Below are positions 42,911 through 52,555 of a DNA stretch of 64,000 bases, piece by piece. This DNA is from Formosa sp. Hel3_A1_48 (GTDB lineage Bacteria > Bacteroidota > Bacteroidia > Flavobacteriales > Flavobacteriaceae): positions 1,485,501 to 1,549,500 of the forward strand of contig NZ_CP017259.1 in the NCBI RefSeq assembly GCF_001735715.1, written 5' to 3'. Under the pieces are notes generated by a model. It made no database searches, was not told where the DNA came from, and saw nothing but the letters and a program-made list of their open reading frames with translations. Numbering within the stretch: the stretch's first letter is position 1; each line of letters begins with the position of its first letter. The translations under genes and the position numbers were made by a program.

Positions 42911-44458
42911 ATGAATAAAGAATTAATAATTCGATCCAGTTCAGACAATGTTGATTTTGCCTTATTAAAAGATGGAAAACTAATTGAATTTCAAAAGGAC
43001 AAGGAAAACAATAAATTTTCAGTTGGCGATGTGTTTTTAGCCAAAGTTAGAAAATCTATTCCTGGACTCAACGCTGCATTTGTAAATGTAGGATATCATA
43101 AAGATGCATTTTTGCATTATCATGACTTGGGGCCAAAACTTCCTTCTTTGTTGAAATTCATAAAACGTGTAAGCACAGGTAAACAAAAAGATTTTTCTCT
43201 AAAAGATTTTCCTTACGAAAAAGACATTCATAAAGATGGTAAAATTGATAAAGCCATTAAGCCAAATCAATCTTTGTTGGTTCAAATTGTAAAAGAACCA
43301 ATATCATCTAAGGGGCCAAGAATTAGTTCAGAGCTTTCATTTGCGGGGCGCTATTTAGTACTAGTGCCATTTTCAGAGCGAATTTCAATTTCTCAAAAAA
43401 TTGAAAGTCGTGCAGAAAAAGAGCGTTTGAAGCGACTGGTCAAAAGTATTACACCCAAAGGATTTGGTGTAATTATTAGAACTGTGGCCAAAGGCAAAAA
43501 AGTAGCCGAACTTGACAAAGATTTGCAAAATTTGTACGCAAAATGGGAAACTGTTTGCAAAAGCATTCCCAAGGCACATACACCTAGTAAGGTTTTAGGA
43601 GAAATGAACAAGGCTTCCTCTATTTTGAGGGATATTTTTAATGACAGCTTTACTAAGATAACCGTTGATGATCAAGATCTTTGTGATAAAATCAAAGATT
43701 ATGTTTTTGAAATTGCTCCTCACAAGGAATCTATTGTCAAGCACTACAATTCCAAAACACCAATTTTTGAAAAATATGGAATTGAACGTCAGATTAAAAC
43801 CTCGTTTGGGAAAACAGTTTCACTACCCAAAGGGGCTTATCTCATTGTAGAGCATACAGAAGCACTTCATGTTGTGGATGTCAATAGTGGCAACCGAACT
43901 AGTAAAGAAAAAAACCAAGAAGACACCGCTATAGAAGTCAATATGATTGCAGCTACAGAGCTGGCAAGACAATTTAGGCTTCGAGATATGGGCGGTATCA
44001 TTGTCGTTGATTTCATTGACATGAGTAGTGCAGAAAATCGCAAAAAACTCTTCAATCATCTCAGAGATGAAATGAAGGACGATCGAGCAAAACACAAAAT
44101 TTTGCCGCCGAGCAAATTTGGACTTATTCAGATTACGCGTCAACGTGTTCGGCCAGAAATGAATATCAAAACAAAAGAAGCAAATCCAAATGGAACAAAT
44201 GGTTCTGAAGTTGAAGCGCCTATTGTTTTGATTGACAAAATCAATCACCAACTCGATCAAATTATCAAAAAAGGTAATAAAAGTGTGACTTTAAACACAC
44301 ACCCTTTTATCGCCGCCTATATAACAAAAGGGTTCCCATCTATTCGTTTGAAATGGTATTTTCAATATAAAAAATGGGTTAAAATTATGCCTAGAGATGC
44401 TTACACGTATTTAGAATATCGTTTCAAAAACGATAATGGCAAAACAATTAAATTGTAA
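42911..44458 (+). CDS. rng: Ribonuclease G/E family protein
   Basis: Endoribonuclease that processes rRNA and decays mRNA. The 515-residue length is that of RNase G. Domains: N-terminal S1 RNA-binding domain (about 35-130, with a long insertion containing a Lys/Asp-rich stretch), 5' sensor region, and the DNase I-like catalytic core with VVDVNSGNRTS and IIVVDFIDM carrying the two Mg-binding Asp. After TRQRVRPEMN, where E. coli RNase E and G have the zinc-link CPxCxGxG, this protein reads NPNGTNG (residues 425-431), so no zinc-link cysteines. It follows a structured leader and precedes a strong terminator. Secure as rng. Confidence 0.94.
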   Translation: MNKELIIRSSSDNVDFALLKDGKLIEFQKDKENNKFSVGDVFLAKVRKSIPGLNAAFVNVGYHKDAFLHYHDLGPKLPSLLKFIKRVSTGKQKDFSLKDFPYEKDIHKDGKIDKAIKPNQSLLVQIVKEPISSKGPRISSELSFAGRYLVLVPFSERISISQKIESRAEKERLKRLVKSITPKGFGVIIRTVAKGKKVAELDKDLQNLYAKWETVCKSIPKAHTPSKVLGEMNKASSILRDIFNDSFTKITVDDQDLCDKIKDYVFEIAPHKESIVKHYNSKTPIFEKYGIERQIKTSFGKTVSLPKGAYLIVEHTEALHVVDVNSGNRTSKEKNQEDTAIEVNMIAATELARQFRLRDMGGIIVVDFIDMSSAENRKKLFNHLRDEMKDDRAKHKILPPSKFGLIQITRQRVRPEMNIKTKEANPNGTNGSEVEAPIVLIDKINHQLDQIIKKGNKSVTLNTHPFIAAYITKGFPSIRLKWYFQYKKWVKIMPRDAYTYLEYRFKNDNGKTIKL

Positions 44459-44460
44459 TA

Positions 44461-44497
44461 AAAAAGCTTCATGCATTTGCATGAAGCTTTTTTTTTT
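44461..44497. terminator. Strong bidirectional terminator between rng and leuB
   Basis: AAAAAGCTTCATGCA and TGCATGAAGCTTTTT form a 15-pair perfect stem with a 2-base apex, ending in a T tract (to 44497). The A-rich 5' arm makes it work on both strands; it closes rng and the convergent leu operon. Confidence 0.95.
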
Positions 44498-44514
44498 GGT
44501 CAAATGCAACCTTT

Positions 44515-45633
44515 TTATATTATCGTTGATTGGCCTAGATAAATATTTGAAAAATTTAAATTAGAATCTTCAGGATTATTTATAAAATCTTCAATAAAAT
44601 CGCCTACTTTACTGGTGGTCACATTATCGTATTTTTGGTTCAAATCAGGTGTAGTGATTTGCAAGTGTAATGACTTGTCTACAGCTTTTCTTATCATACT
44701 GGCCTCATCTTTCAAATCAAAATGATCCAATAGCATTGCTGCAGATAGTATAGAGGCCACTGGGTTAGCAATTCCTTTTCCTGTTGCTTGTGGATAAGAA
44801 CCGTGTATGGGTTCAAACATAGCGTATTTTTTACCAACAGAAGCCGAAGCTAACAACCCAATTGATCCACCAATAACACTCGCTTCGTCGCTGATAATAT
44901 CACCAAATAAGTTTTCTGTTAAAATAACATCAAATTGAGTGGGGTTCAGTATCATTTGCATGGCAGCATTATCCACAAATAGAAATGCAAGCTCCACATC
45001 AGAATACTCTTTTCCAACTTCCGTAACCACTTTTCGCCAAAGGCGTGAGCTTTCCAAAACATTAGCTTTATCTACCAAAGTAACTTTATGCCTTCTTTTT
45101 CTGGCAGCTTTGAATGCAAGGTGTGCGATGCGTTCGATTTCCAATCTTGTATACGTACACAAATCAGAGGCCGTATTGCCATCGTCACTTATTTTCTTTT
45201 CCCCAAAATACAATCCACCGGTGAGTTCTCTGTAAATACTAATGTCAGTTCCTTTAATGATGCTCTTTTTGAGGGGGGATTTTTTTAGCAATTTATCATA
45301 GGCCTTTACCGGTCTTATGTTGGCAAACAATTCTAATTCTTTTCTTAGTTTTAATAGGCCTTGCTCTGGGCGCACCTTGGCCGAAGGATTATTGTCGTAT
45401 TTAGGGTCGCCAATGGCACCAAATAAAATAGCGTCGGTAGACTTACATAAATCCAAAGTGCTTTTTGGTAATGGGTCATTGTGGTTGTCAATGGCAATTG
45501 CACCTACATCTGCGTAACTGTAATTAAATTTATGATTGTAGTTTTGCGCAATGGCATCAAGTACTTTTACAGCTTGTTCTGTTACCTCTGGGCCAATGCC
45601 ATCTCCTGGAAGTACAGCGATTTTTAAGTTCAT
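44515..45633 (-). CDS. leuB: 3-isopropylmalate dehydrogenase
   Basis: Oxidative decarboxylation of 3-isopropylmalate to 2-ketoisocaproate in leucine synthesis. The 372-residue product shows the N-terminal [18 protein letters not shown], the substrate-binding [12 protein letters not shown], catalytic Tyr/Lys region and the metal-binding signature [21 protein letters not shown], then the NAD-binding [18 protein letters not shown]. It overlaps leuD by 4 bases (ATGA) and is the last gene of leuA-leuC-leuD-leuB, ending at a strong terminator. Secure. Confidence 0.97.
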   Translation of the reverse strand: MNLKIAVLPGDGIGPEVTEQAVKVLDAIAQNYNHKFNYSYADVGAIAIDNHNDPLPKSTLDLCKSTDAILFGAIGDPKYDNNPSAKVRPEQGLLKLRKELELFANIRPVKAYDKLLKKSPLKKSIIKGTDISIYRELTGGLYFGEKKISDDGNTASDLCTYTRLEIERIAHLAFKAARKRRHKVTLVDKANVLESSRLWRKVVTEVGKEYSDVELAFLFVDNAAMQMILNPTQFDVILTENLFGDIISDEASVIGGSIGLLASASVGKKYAMFEPIHGSYPQATGKGIANPVASILSAAMLLDHFDLKDEASMIRKAVDKSLHLQITTPDLNQKYDNVTTSKVGDFIEDFINNPEDSNLNFSNIYLGQSTII

Positions 45634-46226
45634 AGTGAGTTAGATTTTTGAAGTTCAAAGGCTTCAATTTTATTTTTTTTACTTAGCAAATAATCAATAT
45701 CATCGTACCCATTGATAAGGCAAGTTTTTTTATATGGGTCAATATCAAAATGGGTTTTAATAGTTGTTTGTAAAACAGAGAGCGTTTGCGCTTCAAGATC
45801 GATCTTAAATTCTACCACAGGGTTATGCTTTATGGCTTCAAAGAGTTGTTGCAGAACTTCCGCTGAAACTTGAATAGGTAATAATCCGTTATTAAGCGCA
45901 TTGCCTTTAAATATATCAGCAAAAAAACTAGATATAATTACTTTTAATCCATATCCTGCAAGCGCCCAAGCAGCGTGTTCACGACTAGAACCACAACCAA
46001 AATTATCTCCTGCAACGAGGATACTGCCAGAGTATTTGGATTTGTTAAGTGCAAAATCCTCAATGAGGTCTCCTTGTTTGTTGTATCTCCAGTCTCTAAA
46101 TAAATTATCACCAAACCCCTTTTTATCTGTTGCTTTCAAAAAGCGAGCAGGGATGATTTGATCGGTGTCCACATTAGAAATGTCTAATGGTACTGCGGTT
46201 GAAATTAAGGTTGAAAATTTTTCCAT
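45630..46226 (-). CDS. leuD: Isopropylmalate isomerase small subunit
   Basis: The 198-residue swivel-domain subunit that with LeuC isomerises 2- to 3-isopropylmalate. The hallmark [17 protein letters not shown] is present around residue 74, along with [17 protein letters not shown] near the N-terminus. Length is typical of the E. coli-type LeuD. It shares one base with leuC and overlaps leuB by 4, showing translational coupling throughout. Secure. Confidence 0.96.
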   Translation of the reverse strand: MEKFSTLISTAVPLDISNVDTDQIIPARFLKATDKKGFGDNLFRDWRYNKQGDLIEDFALNKSKYSGSILVAGDNFGCGSSREHAAWALAGYGLKVIISSFFADIFKGNALNNGLLPIQVSAEVLQQLFEAIKHNPVVEFKIDLEAQTLSVLQTTIKTHFDIDPYKKTCLINGYDDIDYLLSKKNKIEAFELQKSNSL

Positions 46227-47608
46227 TATGAGAATTGTTTTGAGACATCAATAATTGCACCCTCTACTGCAGTTGCTGCCGCGACCAAGGGGCTTGCCAA
46301 AATTGTCCTTGAGCCTTGACCTTGTCGGCCTTCAAAATTCCTGTTGGAAGTAGAAACACAATATTCGCCTTGAGGTATTTTATCATCGTTCATGGCCAAA
46401 CAAGCTGAGCAGCCAGGTTGTCTGAGTTCAAAGCCAGCAGCTTCAAATACATCTTTGAGTCCTTCTTCAACAATTTGTGTTTCCACTTGTCTACTTCCAG
46501 GAACAAGCCACGCAGTGACATTGTCTGCTTTTCGTTTGCCTTTTATGTAATTTGCAGCTACGCGAAAATCCTCAATTCTGGAGTTAGTACAACTTCCAAT
46601 GAAAACATAATTAATAGGCTTTCCTAGAAGCGTTTCTCCGGCTGAGAAGTTCATGTAGGCTAAAGATTTCTTATCTGATTCATTTTTTGAATTTGGAATA
46701 GCTTCAGAGATTTTTATACCCATCCCCGGATTAGTGCCATAAGTAATCATTGGGTCAATATCTTCAGCATCAAATATATATTCCTTATCAAATGAAGCGC
46801 CGTCATCTGTTGGTAAGGATTTCCAATAGGCTACCTTTTTTTCGAACTCTTCTCCTTTTGGAGCAAATTCACGTCCTTTGATATATTCAAAAGTTGTCTG
46901 ATCGGGAGCAATCATTCCTCCTCGGGCACCCATTTCAATACTCATATTGCAAACGGTCATTCGGCCTTCCATGCTCATATTTTCAAAAACATCTCCTGCA
47001 TATTCACAAAAATAACCGGTTCCGGAATTAGTTCCTAGCTTAGAAATGATATAGAGAATAACGTCTTTTGGTAAAACGCCTTTTTTGAGTGTTCCATTTA
47101 CGGTAACGCGCAAACTTTTGGGTTTTGTAAGAAGCAAACATTGACTTGCAAATACTTGTGCTACTTGACTGGTGCCTATGCCAAATGCAATAGTTCCAAA
47201 AGCGCCGTGTGTGGAAGTATGGCTGTCTCCACAAACCATAGTCATGCCAGGTTGAGTTACTCCAAGCTCTGGAGCCATAACGTGAACAATACCATTGTAT
47301 TTATGTCCCAACTCATATAGAGTAATATTGTTTGCTTTACAATTTATTGCTAATTGTTCGAGCTGATGCCTCGATAGGTCATCTCGAACTGGAAGATGTT
47401 GGTTTTGAGTTGGGGTGTTATGGTCAGCAGTAGCAACAATTTGGGTGGGCCTAAAGATTGGTATGTCTCGGTCCTTTAATTCGTTAAATGCTTGAGGGCT
47501 TGTGACCTCATGGATTAAATGTTTGTCAATGTAAAGTATTTGTGGGCCGTTATCAATAGCGTCCACAACATGTGCATCCCAAACCTTATCAAACAAAGTT
47601 TTTTTCAT
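46226..47608 (-). CDS. leuC: Isopropylmalate isomerase large subunit
   Basis: The 460-residue aconitase-family subunit with a [4Fe-4S] cluster. Cluster-binding cysteines are in [14 protein letters not shown] and [12 protein letters not shown]; the [14 protein letters not shown] segment and the [10 protein letters not shown] motif of the substrate site are present. The cluster will be supplied by the SUF system encoded elsewhere in the window. It starts 7 bases after leuA and abuts leuD. Secure. Confidence 0.97.
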   Translation of the reverse strand: MKKTLFDKVWDAHVVDAIDNGPQILYIDKHLIHEVTSPQAFNELKDRDIPIFRPTQIVATADHNTPTQNQHLPVRDDLSRHQLEQLAINCKANNITLYELGHKYNGIVHVMAPELGVTQPGMTMVCGDSHTSTHGAFGTIAFGIGTSQVAQVFASQCLLLTKPKSLRVTVNGTLKKGVLPKDVILYIISKLGTNSGTGYFCEYAGDVFENMSMEGRMTVCNMSIEMGARGGMIAPDQTTFEYIKGREFAPKGEEFEKKVAYWKSLPTDDGASFDKEYIFDAEDIDPMITYGTNPGMGIKISEAIPNSKNESDKKSLAYMNFSAGETLLGKPINYVFIGSCTNSRIEDFRVAANYIKGKRKADNVTAWLVPGSRQVETQIVEEGLKDVFEAAGFELRQPGCSACLAMNDDKIPQGEYCVSTSNRNFEGRQGQGSRTILASPLVAAATAVEGAIIDVSKQFS

Positions 47609-47615
47609 GTTATAT

Positions 47616-48785
47616 TTAGCGGAGTTCGTTATAAATTGAACTGGATTCTATTATTGTGTGAATATCGTTGTCGAGAACCTCTTTTTTAGCATCAGCAAAT
47701 TTTAAGAAGTCTTTGTATACTACATCTAACTGAAGTTTGGTCAATTCATAACCAACATTTTTAGCTCTGTAGGCCAAGGCTGCGCGTCCACTTCTTGCAG
47801 TAAGAACAATAGCTGATTCGGTAACTCCGACGTCTTTTGGGTCAATAATTTCGTAGGTTTCGCGGTTTTTTATGACACCGTCTTGATGTATCCCAGAGCT
47901 GTGTGCAAAAGCGTTTGCGCCAACAATAGCTTTGTTGGGTTGAGCGTATATGCCCATGTGGTCTGAGACAAGCTGGCTCAAGTCATAGAGCATGGGGGTA
48001 TTGATGTTAGTATCCAGATTTAGGTATGGGTGCTGCTTCATAATCATAACCACTTCTTCAAGAGCAGTATTTCCCGCGCGTTCACCAATCCCATTTATAG
48101 TGCATTCTATTTGTCTTGCGCCATTAATTGCGCCTTCAATCGAATTGGCAGTTGCAAGCCCTAAATCGTTGTGGCAATGGCAAGATAAAATGGCTTTATC
48201 AATACCTTTTACGTTTTCTTTCAGGAATTTAATTTTTGCGCCATATTCCTGCGGGAGGCAATACCCAGTAGTGTCGGGAATATTTAATACTGTAGCCCCG
48301 GCTTTTATAACCTCCTCACACACTTTTGCTAAAAATTCGTTGTCTGTTCGGCCAGCATCTTCAGCGTAAAATTCAACATCCTCAACAAAAGATTTTGCAT
48401 ACCTAACTGCAGCAACCGCACGTTCAATGATTGCTTCTCTGTTGGATCTAAACTTAAATTTTATGTGTGAATCAGAAGTTCCGATTCCTGTATGAATTCT
48501 TGGTTTTTTGGCATACTTAAGAGCTTCAGCAGCGACCTTAATGTCATTTTCAACAGATCGAGTCAGGCCACATACTGTAGCATTTTTTACAATTTTTGAG
48601 ACGGCCTCTACTGACGCAAAATCTCCTGGGCTAGAAACTGGGAACCCAGCTTCGATTATGTCAACTCCTAATAAATCCAGCTGCTCGGCAATGATTACTT
48701 TCTGCTCTGTATTGAGTTTGCAGCCAGGTACTTGCTCCCCATCACGTAGGGTTGTATCAAATATTTGGACATTTGTGTTGGACAT
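47616..48785 (-). CDS. leuA: 2-isopropylmalate synthase, short form
   Basis: First committed step of leucine synthesis: acetyl-CoA plus 2-ketoisovalerate to 2-isopropylmalate. Motifs include [16 protein letters not shown] at the N-terminus (metal-binding Asp), [15 protein letters not shown] (HxH metal ligands) and the [15 protein letters not shown] loop. At 389 residues it has the TIM barrel and linker but lacks the roughly 120-residue C-terminal LeuA allosteric domain of the 510-residue enzymes. Short forms occur commonly in Bacteroidota; leucine inhibition by the classical route is therefore not expected. It heads leuA-C-D-B. I see no leader peptide or T-box in the 147 bases upstream. Confidence 0.93.
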   Translation of the reverse strand: MSNTNVQIFDTTLRDGEQVPGCKLNTEQKVIIAEQLDLLGVDIIEAGFPVSSPGDFASVEAVSKIVKNATVCGLTRSVENDIKVAAEALKYAKKPRIHTGIGTSDSHIKFKFRSNREAIIERAVAAVRYAKSFVEDVEFYAEDAGRTDNEFLAKVCEEVIKAGATVLNIPDTTGYCLPQEYGAKIKFLKENVKGIDKAILSCHCHNDLGLATANSIEGAINGARQIECTINGIGERAGNTALEEVVMIMKQHPYLNLDTNINTPMLYDLSQLVSDHMGIYAQPNKAIVGANAFAHSSGIHQDGVIKNRETYEIIDPKDVGVTESAIVLTARSGRAALAYRAKNVGYELTKLQLDVVYKDFLKFADAKKEVLDNDIHTIIESSSIYNELR

Positions 48786-48932
48786 ATCTGTAAATATATT
48801 ATATATTGGCTAACGAATTTAATTTTTTTGAAAAATTTAACCTAAGATATTATTAATAATTTTACGATGTTTACCCCCTGATGTAGGGTCATAAGAAATT
48901 GATTTTCAAGGTTTTACATCTATTTTTAAATT

Positions 48933-50474
48933 ATGACTAAACCACAAAAAGATAATTTATTTATTCTGATTAGATCGCTGACAAAGTCCGAAAAGAGGCA
49001 ATTTAAGCTTTACATCGGACGACTTGGAGTAAATGAAGACTCAAAATTTTTATTGTTGTTTAAAGTCATGGAAAAATTAAAGCTATATAATGAGCAAGCT
49101 ATTTTAAAAGAGGGTTTTGTGAAAAAGCAACAGCTTTCAAACCTCAAAGCACACTTGTACAAACAGATTCTTATAAGCTTGCGGCTTAATCCTTCACATC
49201 AGAATTTAAGAATACAGCTCAGAGAGCAACTTGATTTTGCTACCATTCTTTATCACAAAGGTTTGTATAAGCAAAGTTTGAAAATTTTAGACAAGGCAAA
49301 GGCTCAAGCCATAACAAATCAAGAAAAAAATATTGCTTATGAAATTGTTGAACTTGAAAAAGTTGTTGAATCTCAGTACATCACTAGAAGTCTAAGTAAT
49401 AGAGCTGACGAGCTTACTGTTCAAGCTAAAATGTTAAGTCGCCAGAATTTAATTGCCAGTAAACTTTCGAATTTGTCTTTACAGCTCTACGGATTGTTTC
49501 TTAAAACAGGCTATGTCAAAAACGACACTGAATACCAAAATGTAACAAATTATTTCAATAAGCGGATGCCTAAATTTGAATTGAAGGAGCTTGGTTTCAG
49601 AGAAAAACTTTGGTTGTATAAATCTTATTTGTGGTATAGTTTTTTGGTACAAGATTTTAAATCCTGTTATAAATATTCCAAAAAGTGGGTTGATTTATTT
49701 TACGATAATGAGCCTATGATTCGTTTGAACCCTGTATTCTTTTTAAGAGGTTACCAATACCTTTTAGAGGCTTTATTTTTTGTAAAGCACCACAAAAAAT
49801 TCAAAACTGTACTTAGCGAGTTAGAGCAAATTGTTCTAAAATCTTGGTTTCCTCGAGACGAGAATATTGATGGTTTGGTTTTCTTATACGTCTATTCTAA
49901 TAAAATTAATTTGCATTTTATTCAGGGAACATTTAAAGAAGGTCTACCTTTAATCAACGAGGTTGTTGCCGGTTTAAAGACGCATTCGGACCAGGTTGAT
50001 GAACATCATGTTATGGTTTTTTATTACAAAATAGCAAGTTTGTATTTTGGAACGGAAGATTATGTAAATGCCATCAAATATCTTTCAAAAATTATAAATA
50101 ACAAATCACTTCAGATGCGCGAGGACTTGCTCTGTTTTTCGCGCATATTAAATTTAGTAGCACACTATGAGGCCGGCGAGGATTACGAATTGGATCGACT
50201 TATTAAAAACACCTATAAATTTCTCATTAAAATGGAGGATTTATACGCTGTTCAGCGTGAAATGGTTGCTTTTTTAAGAAAGCTTGTAGATATTTACCCC
50301 CATCAATTAAAAGCTGCATTCAAGTCTCTTCTTCAAAAATTACTTACTTATGAAAACCACCCTTACGAGCGCCGTGCCTTTTTGTACCTTGATATTATTT
50401 CCTGGCTAGAGAGTAAAATAGAAAATAAGTCTACAGCAGACATAATAAGAGAAAAATTTACTAAATTAACATAG
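48933..50474 (+). CDS. Helical-repeat (TPR-like) cytosolic protein of unknown function
   Basis: A 513-residue protein without signal peptide or membrane segments, rich in Lys, Leu and Tyr and predicted almost entirely alpha-helical. From about 95 on it has degenerate 34-residue TPR-like pairs (TILYHKGLYKQSLKILDKAKAQA, KIASLYFGTEDYVNAIKYLSKI). The N-terminus (NLFILIRSLTKSEKRQFKLYIG) is a characteristic opening that I recall from conserved but unnamed Bacteroidota proteins. It is divergent from the leu operon and followed by the methionine riboswitch region. No catalytic residues stand out; a scaffold or regulatory role is a guess. Confidence 0.8.
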   Translation: MTKPQKDNLFILIRSLTKSEKRQFKLYIGRLGVNEDSKFLLLFKVMEKLKLYNEQAILKEGFVKKQQLSNLKAHLYKQILISLRLNPSHQNLRIQLREQLDFATILYHKGLYKQSLKILDKAKAQAITNQEKNIAYEIVELEKVVESQYITRSLSNRADELTVQAKMLSRQNLIASKLSNLSLQLYGLFLKTGYVKNDTEYQNVTNYFNKRMPKFELKELGFREKLWLYKSYLWYSFLVQDFKSCYKYSKKWVDLFYDNEPMIRLNPVFFLRGYQYLLEALFFVKHHKKFKTVLSELEQIVLKSWFPRDENIDGLVFLYVYSNKINLHFIQGTFKEGLPLINEVVAGLKTHSDQVDEHHVMVFYYKIASLYFGTEDYVNAIKYLSKIINNKSLQMREDLLCFSRILNLVAHYEAGEDYELDRLIKNTYKFLIKMEDLYAVQREMVAFLRKLVDIYPHQLKAAFKSLLQKLLTYENHPYERRAFLYLDIISWLESKIENKSTADIIREKFTKLT

Positions 50475-50554
50475 GTTTATTATTTTTTTTAGAAAATTAT
50501 TTGGTTTTTAAATTTTAATATTTGAATATTTGCACTCACAAAGTTCAATAATTT

Positions 50555-50650
50555 AGTGAAATGTTATCAAGAAAGGCTGAAGGAATAGACCTGTTGACGC
50601 CTTAGCAACCCTGCAAACTATTGGAGAAGGTGCTAAATTCTACTTCTTAT
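50555..50650 (+). promoter_or_regulatory. SAM-I type riboswitch
   Basis: The only gene-free stretch over 300 bases (50475-50785) holds a SAM riboswitch aptamer. Hallmarks in order are TTATCAAGAAAGG (start of P2 and kink-turn), GGAATAGACC, CCTTAGCAACC (the invariant GCAACC), and AAGGTGCTAAATTC before the closing P1 strand. It senses S-adenosylmethionine and should switch off metY-osmC-metX when SAM is abundant. An imperfect -7-like AATATTTG box lies at about 50525-50532. The 135 bases between aptamer and metY contain a weak GATAC/GTATATC stem but no classical terminator, so the switch may act on translation or by an atypical terminator. Confidence 0.93.
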
Positions 50651-50785
50651 ATTTTTATAATTAGATAGATAACAAGAGATACTTTTAGTATATCTGAATT
50701 CTTTTTAACATTTTTCTTTAAGATTCGCCAGAAATGGTGTGTTTGACTTTTGTTTTAATTTATTATTAACTCAAAAAATAGAAAA

Positions 50786-52078
50786 ATGAGTACTCAAAAA
50801 TTTGCAACAAATGCATTACATGCGGGACATGACACCGCTCAAAATGGAGGTACACGTGCTGTACCAATTTATCAATCTACTGCTTATGTTTTCAACGATT
50901 CAGATCATGCGGCAAATCTCTTTGCTCTTGCTGAGACCGGAAACATTTACACTCGAATTAACAACCCTACAAACGACGTTCTCGAACAGCGTTTAGCTGC
51001 TCTTGAAGGAGGAATTGCTGCTGTAGTTACTGCCTCAGGAACATCAGCTATAGCGACTTCATTACTCACCTTACTGAAAGCTGGGGACCACATTGTGGCT
51101 TCTAGTAGCTTGTATGGAGGAACTTACAATTTATTGAGTGTTACCCTTCCAAGACATGGAATTACTACAACTTTTGTCGATCCCTCTGATGCTGAAAATT
51201 TCAAAAATGCAGCTCAAGAGAACACGCGTGCGTTTTTTATAGAGTCTCTTGGAAATCCTAAGTTAGATGTATTGGACATTCAAGCTATTTATAATGAGGC
51301 TAAGGCCTATAAAGTCCCTTTGATTGTAGACAATACGGTGGCAACGCCTTATTTGCTAAATCCAATTGAATATGGCGCAAATATTGTCATCCATTCACTT
51401 ACAAAATACATCAATGGTAACGGTACTGCTTTATGTGGTGTAATTATCGATGCAGGTACATTTGATTGGGCTAATGGGAAATTCCCAGAATTTACAGAGC
51501 CTTCAGCCGGGTACCATGGATTAGTATACAGCGAAGCGCTAGAAGCTGCAGCATTTATCGCGAAAGTTAGAATAGAAGGGCTCAGAGATTACGGTGCTGC
51601 ATTAAGCCCTTTCAATGCTTTTCAAATTATTCAAGGCCTTGAGACGCTTGAAATAAGAATTAAAAAACACAGCGAAAATGCATTGGCTCTTGCCAAATGG
51701 CTTCAACAACAAGAGCAGGTGACTTGGGTTAATTATCCAGGACTAGAAACGAGTGCTTACAAATCTTTGGCAGATCGTTATTTGCCAAATGGGCAAAGCG
51801 GATTAGTTACTTTCGGAGTAAAAGGAGGATTTGATACTGCCAAGACGATTGCAGATACAACAAAACTATTTTCGCTCCTTGCAAATATTGGTGACACAAA
51901 ATCTCTAATTATTCACCCAGCAAGTACAACACACCAACAGCTAAGTGACGAGGCCCAAGAATCGACTGGAGTAACAAAAGATCTCATTCGTCTTTCGGTA
52001 GGTCTGGAGGATATCGAAGATTTAAAGGCAGACTTAGTAGAGGCTTTTAAGGCTGTTGATGCACTTGTTGAAGTTTAA
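50786..52078 (+). CDS. metY: O-acetylhomoserine sulfhydrylase
   Basis: PLP enzyme joining O-acetylhomoserine and sulfide to homocysteine. The 430-residue length and opening (FATNALHAGHDTAQNGGTRAVP, typical of MetY) separate it from the shorter MetB/MetC group. The PLP Lys is Lys207 in HSLTKYINGNGTALCG; the phosphate-binding ASGTSAIA, substrate loop YTRINNPTNDVLEQRLAALEG and the C-terminal RLSVGLEDIEDL are all present. The gene is the first after the SAM riboswitch and is followed by osmC and metX-like genes, making direct sulfhydrylation the likely route of methionine synthesis here. Confidence 0.95.
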   Translation: MSTQKFATNALHAGHDTAQNGGTRAVPIYQSTAYVFNDSDHAANLFALAETGNIYTRINNPTNDVLEQRLAALEGGIAAVVTASGTSAIATSLLTLLKAGDHIVASSSLYGGTYNLLSVTLPRHGITTTFVDPSDAENFKNAAQENTRAFFIESLGNPKLDVLDIQAIYNEAKAYKVPLIVDNTVATPYLLNPIEYGANIVIHSLTKYINGNGTALCGVIIDAGTFDWANGKFPEFTEPSAGYHGLVYSEALEAAAFIAKVRIEGLRDYGAALSPFNAFQIIQGLETLEIRIKKHSENALALAKWLQQQEQVTWVNYPGLETSAYKSLADRYLPNGQSGLVTFGVKGGFDTAKTIADTTKLFSLLANIGDTKSLIIHPASTTHQQLSDEAQESTGVTKDLIRLSVGLEDIEDLKADLVEAFKAVDALVEV

Positions 52079-52095
52079 TCTCAAAATATAAATTT

Positions 52096-52545
52096 ATGAG
52101 TGATTTGACATTTTCAGTGCGTGGGCAAAGCAATTCCGCAACAAAATTTACAGCCAAAGCAAGACAATTTAGTTTAATAATAGATGAACCAGATACTCTA
52201 GGAGGGAATGACGAAGCTGCCAACCCTGTTGAATTTATTTTAGCAGGACTTGCAGGCTGTCTCAATGTAGTTGGTCATCTTGTAGCAAAAGAGCTACACT
52301 TTGAATTAAAGCAATTGGATATTGAGATTACAGGAGAAATCAACCCAAATAAATTTTTAGGCTTATCTAAGGACGAACGTTCAGGATTCAAAGCAATAAA
52401 TGTTTCACTGAAAACTGAAGCTGATGCTAGCGATGCAACTTTAGAAAAGTGGTTAGAAATTGTTCAGGACCGCTGCCCTGTAAAAGACAATTTGTTAAAC
52501 CAAACCCCTTTAAAATTAAAATTGGAACAGCTGATTTATAATTAA
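52096..52545 (+). CDS. OsmC/Ohr family peroxiredoxin-like protein
   Basis: A 149-residue protein of the OsmC family. The two redox cysteines are in AGLAGCLNVVGHLVAKEL and DRCPVKDNL, as in enzymes that reduce organic hydroperoxides. It lies 17 bases after metY and 10 before the metX-like gene, so it is expressed under the same SAM riboswitch. OsmC proteins next to sulfur-assimilation genes may handle persulfide or sulfide stress; this is context-based. Which peroxide or persulfide it acts on cannot be read from the sequence. Confidence 0.88.
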   Translation: MSDLTFSVRGQSNSATKFTAKARQFSLIIDEPDTLGGNDEAANPVEFILAGLAGCLNVVGHLVAKELHFELKQLDIEITGEINPNKFLGLSKDERSGFKAINVSLKTEADASDATLEKWLEIVQDRCPVKDNLLNQTPLKLKLEQLIYN

Positions 52546-52555
52546 AATTATTGGA

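Noticed and set aside
43823-44260. 145-codon minus-strand frame inside rng
   Set aside because: Antisense to the conserved catalytic core of RNase G and rich in Phe, Cys and Ile, as expected for a shadow frame.
48786-48932. Leucine attenuator, leader peptide or T-box before leuA
   Set aside because: I looked for Leu-rich short frames, a T-box GGTGG-like motif and a terminator stem on the minus strand and found none; only a small CCCT/AGGG stem is present.
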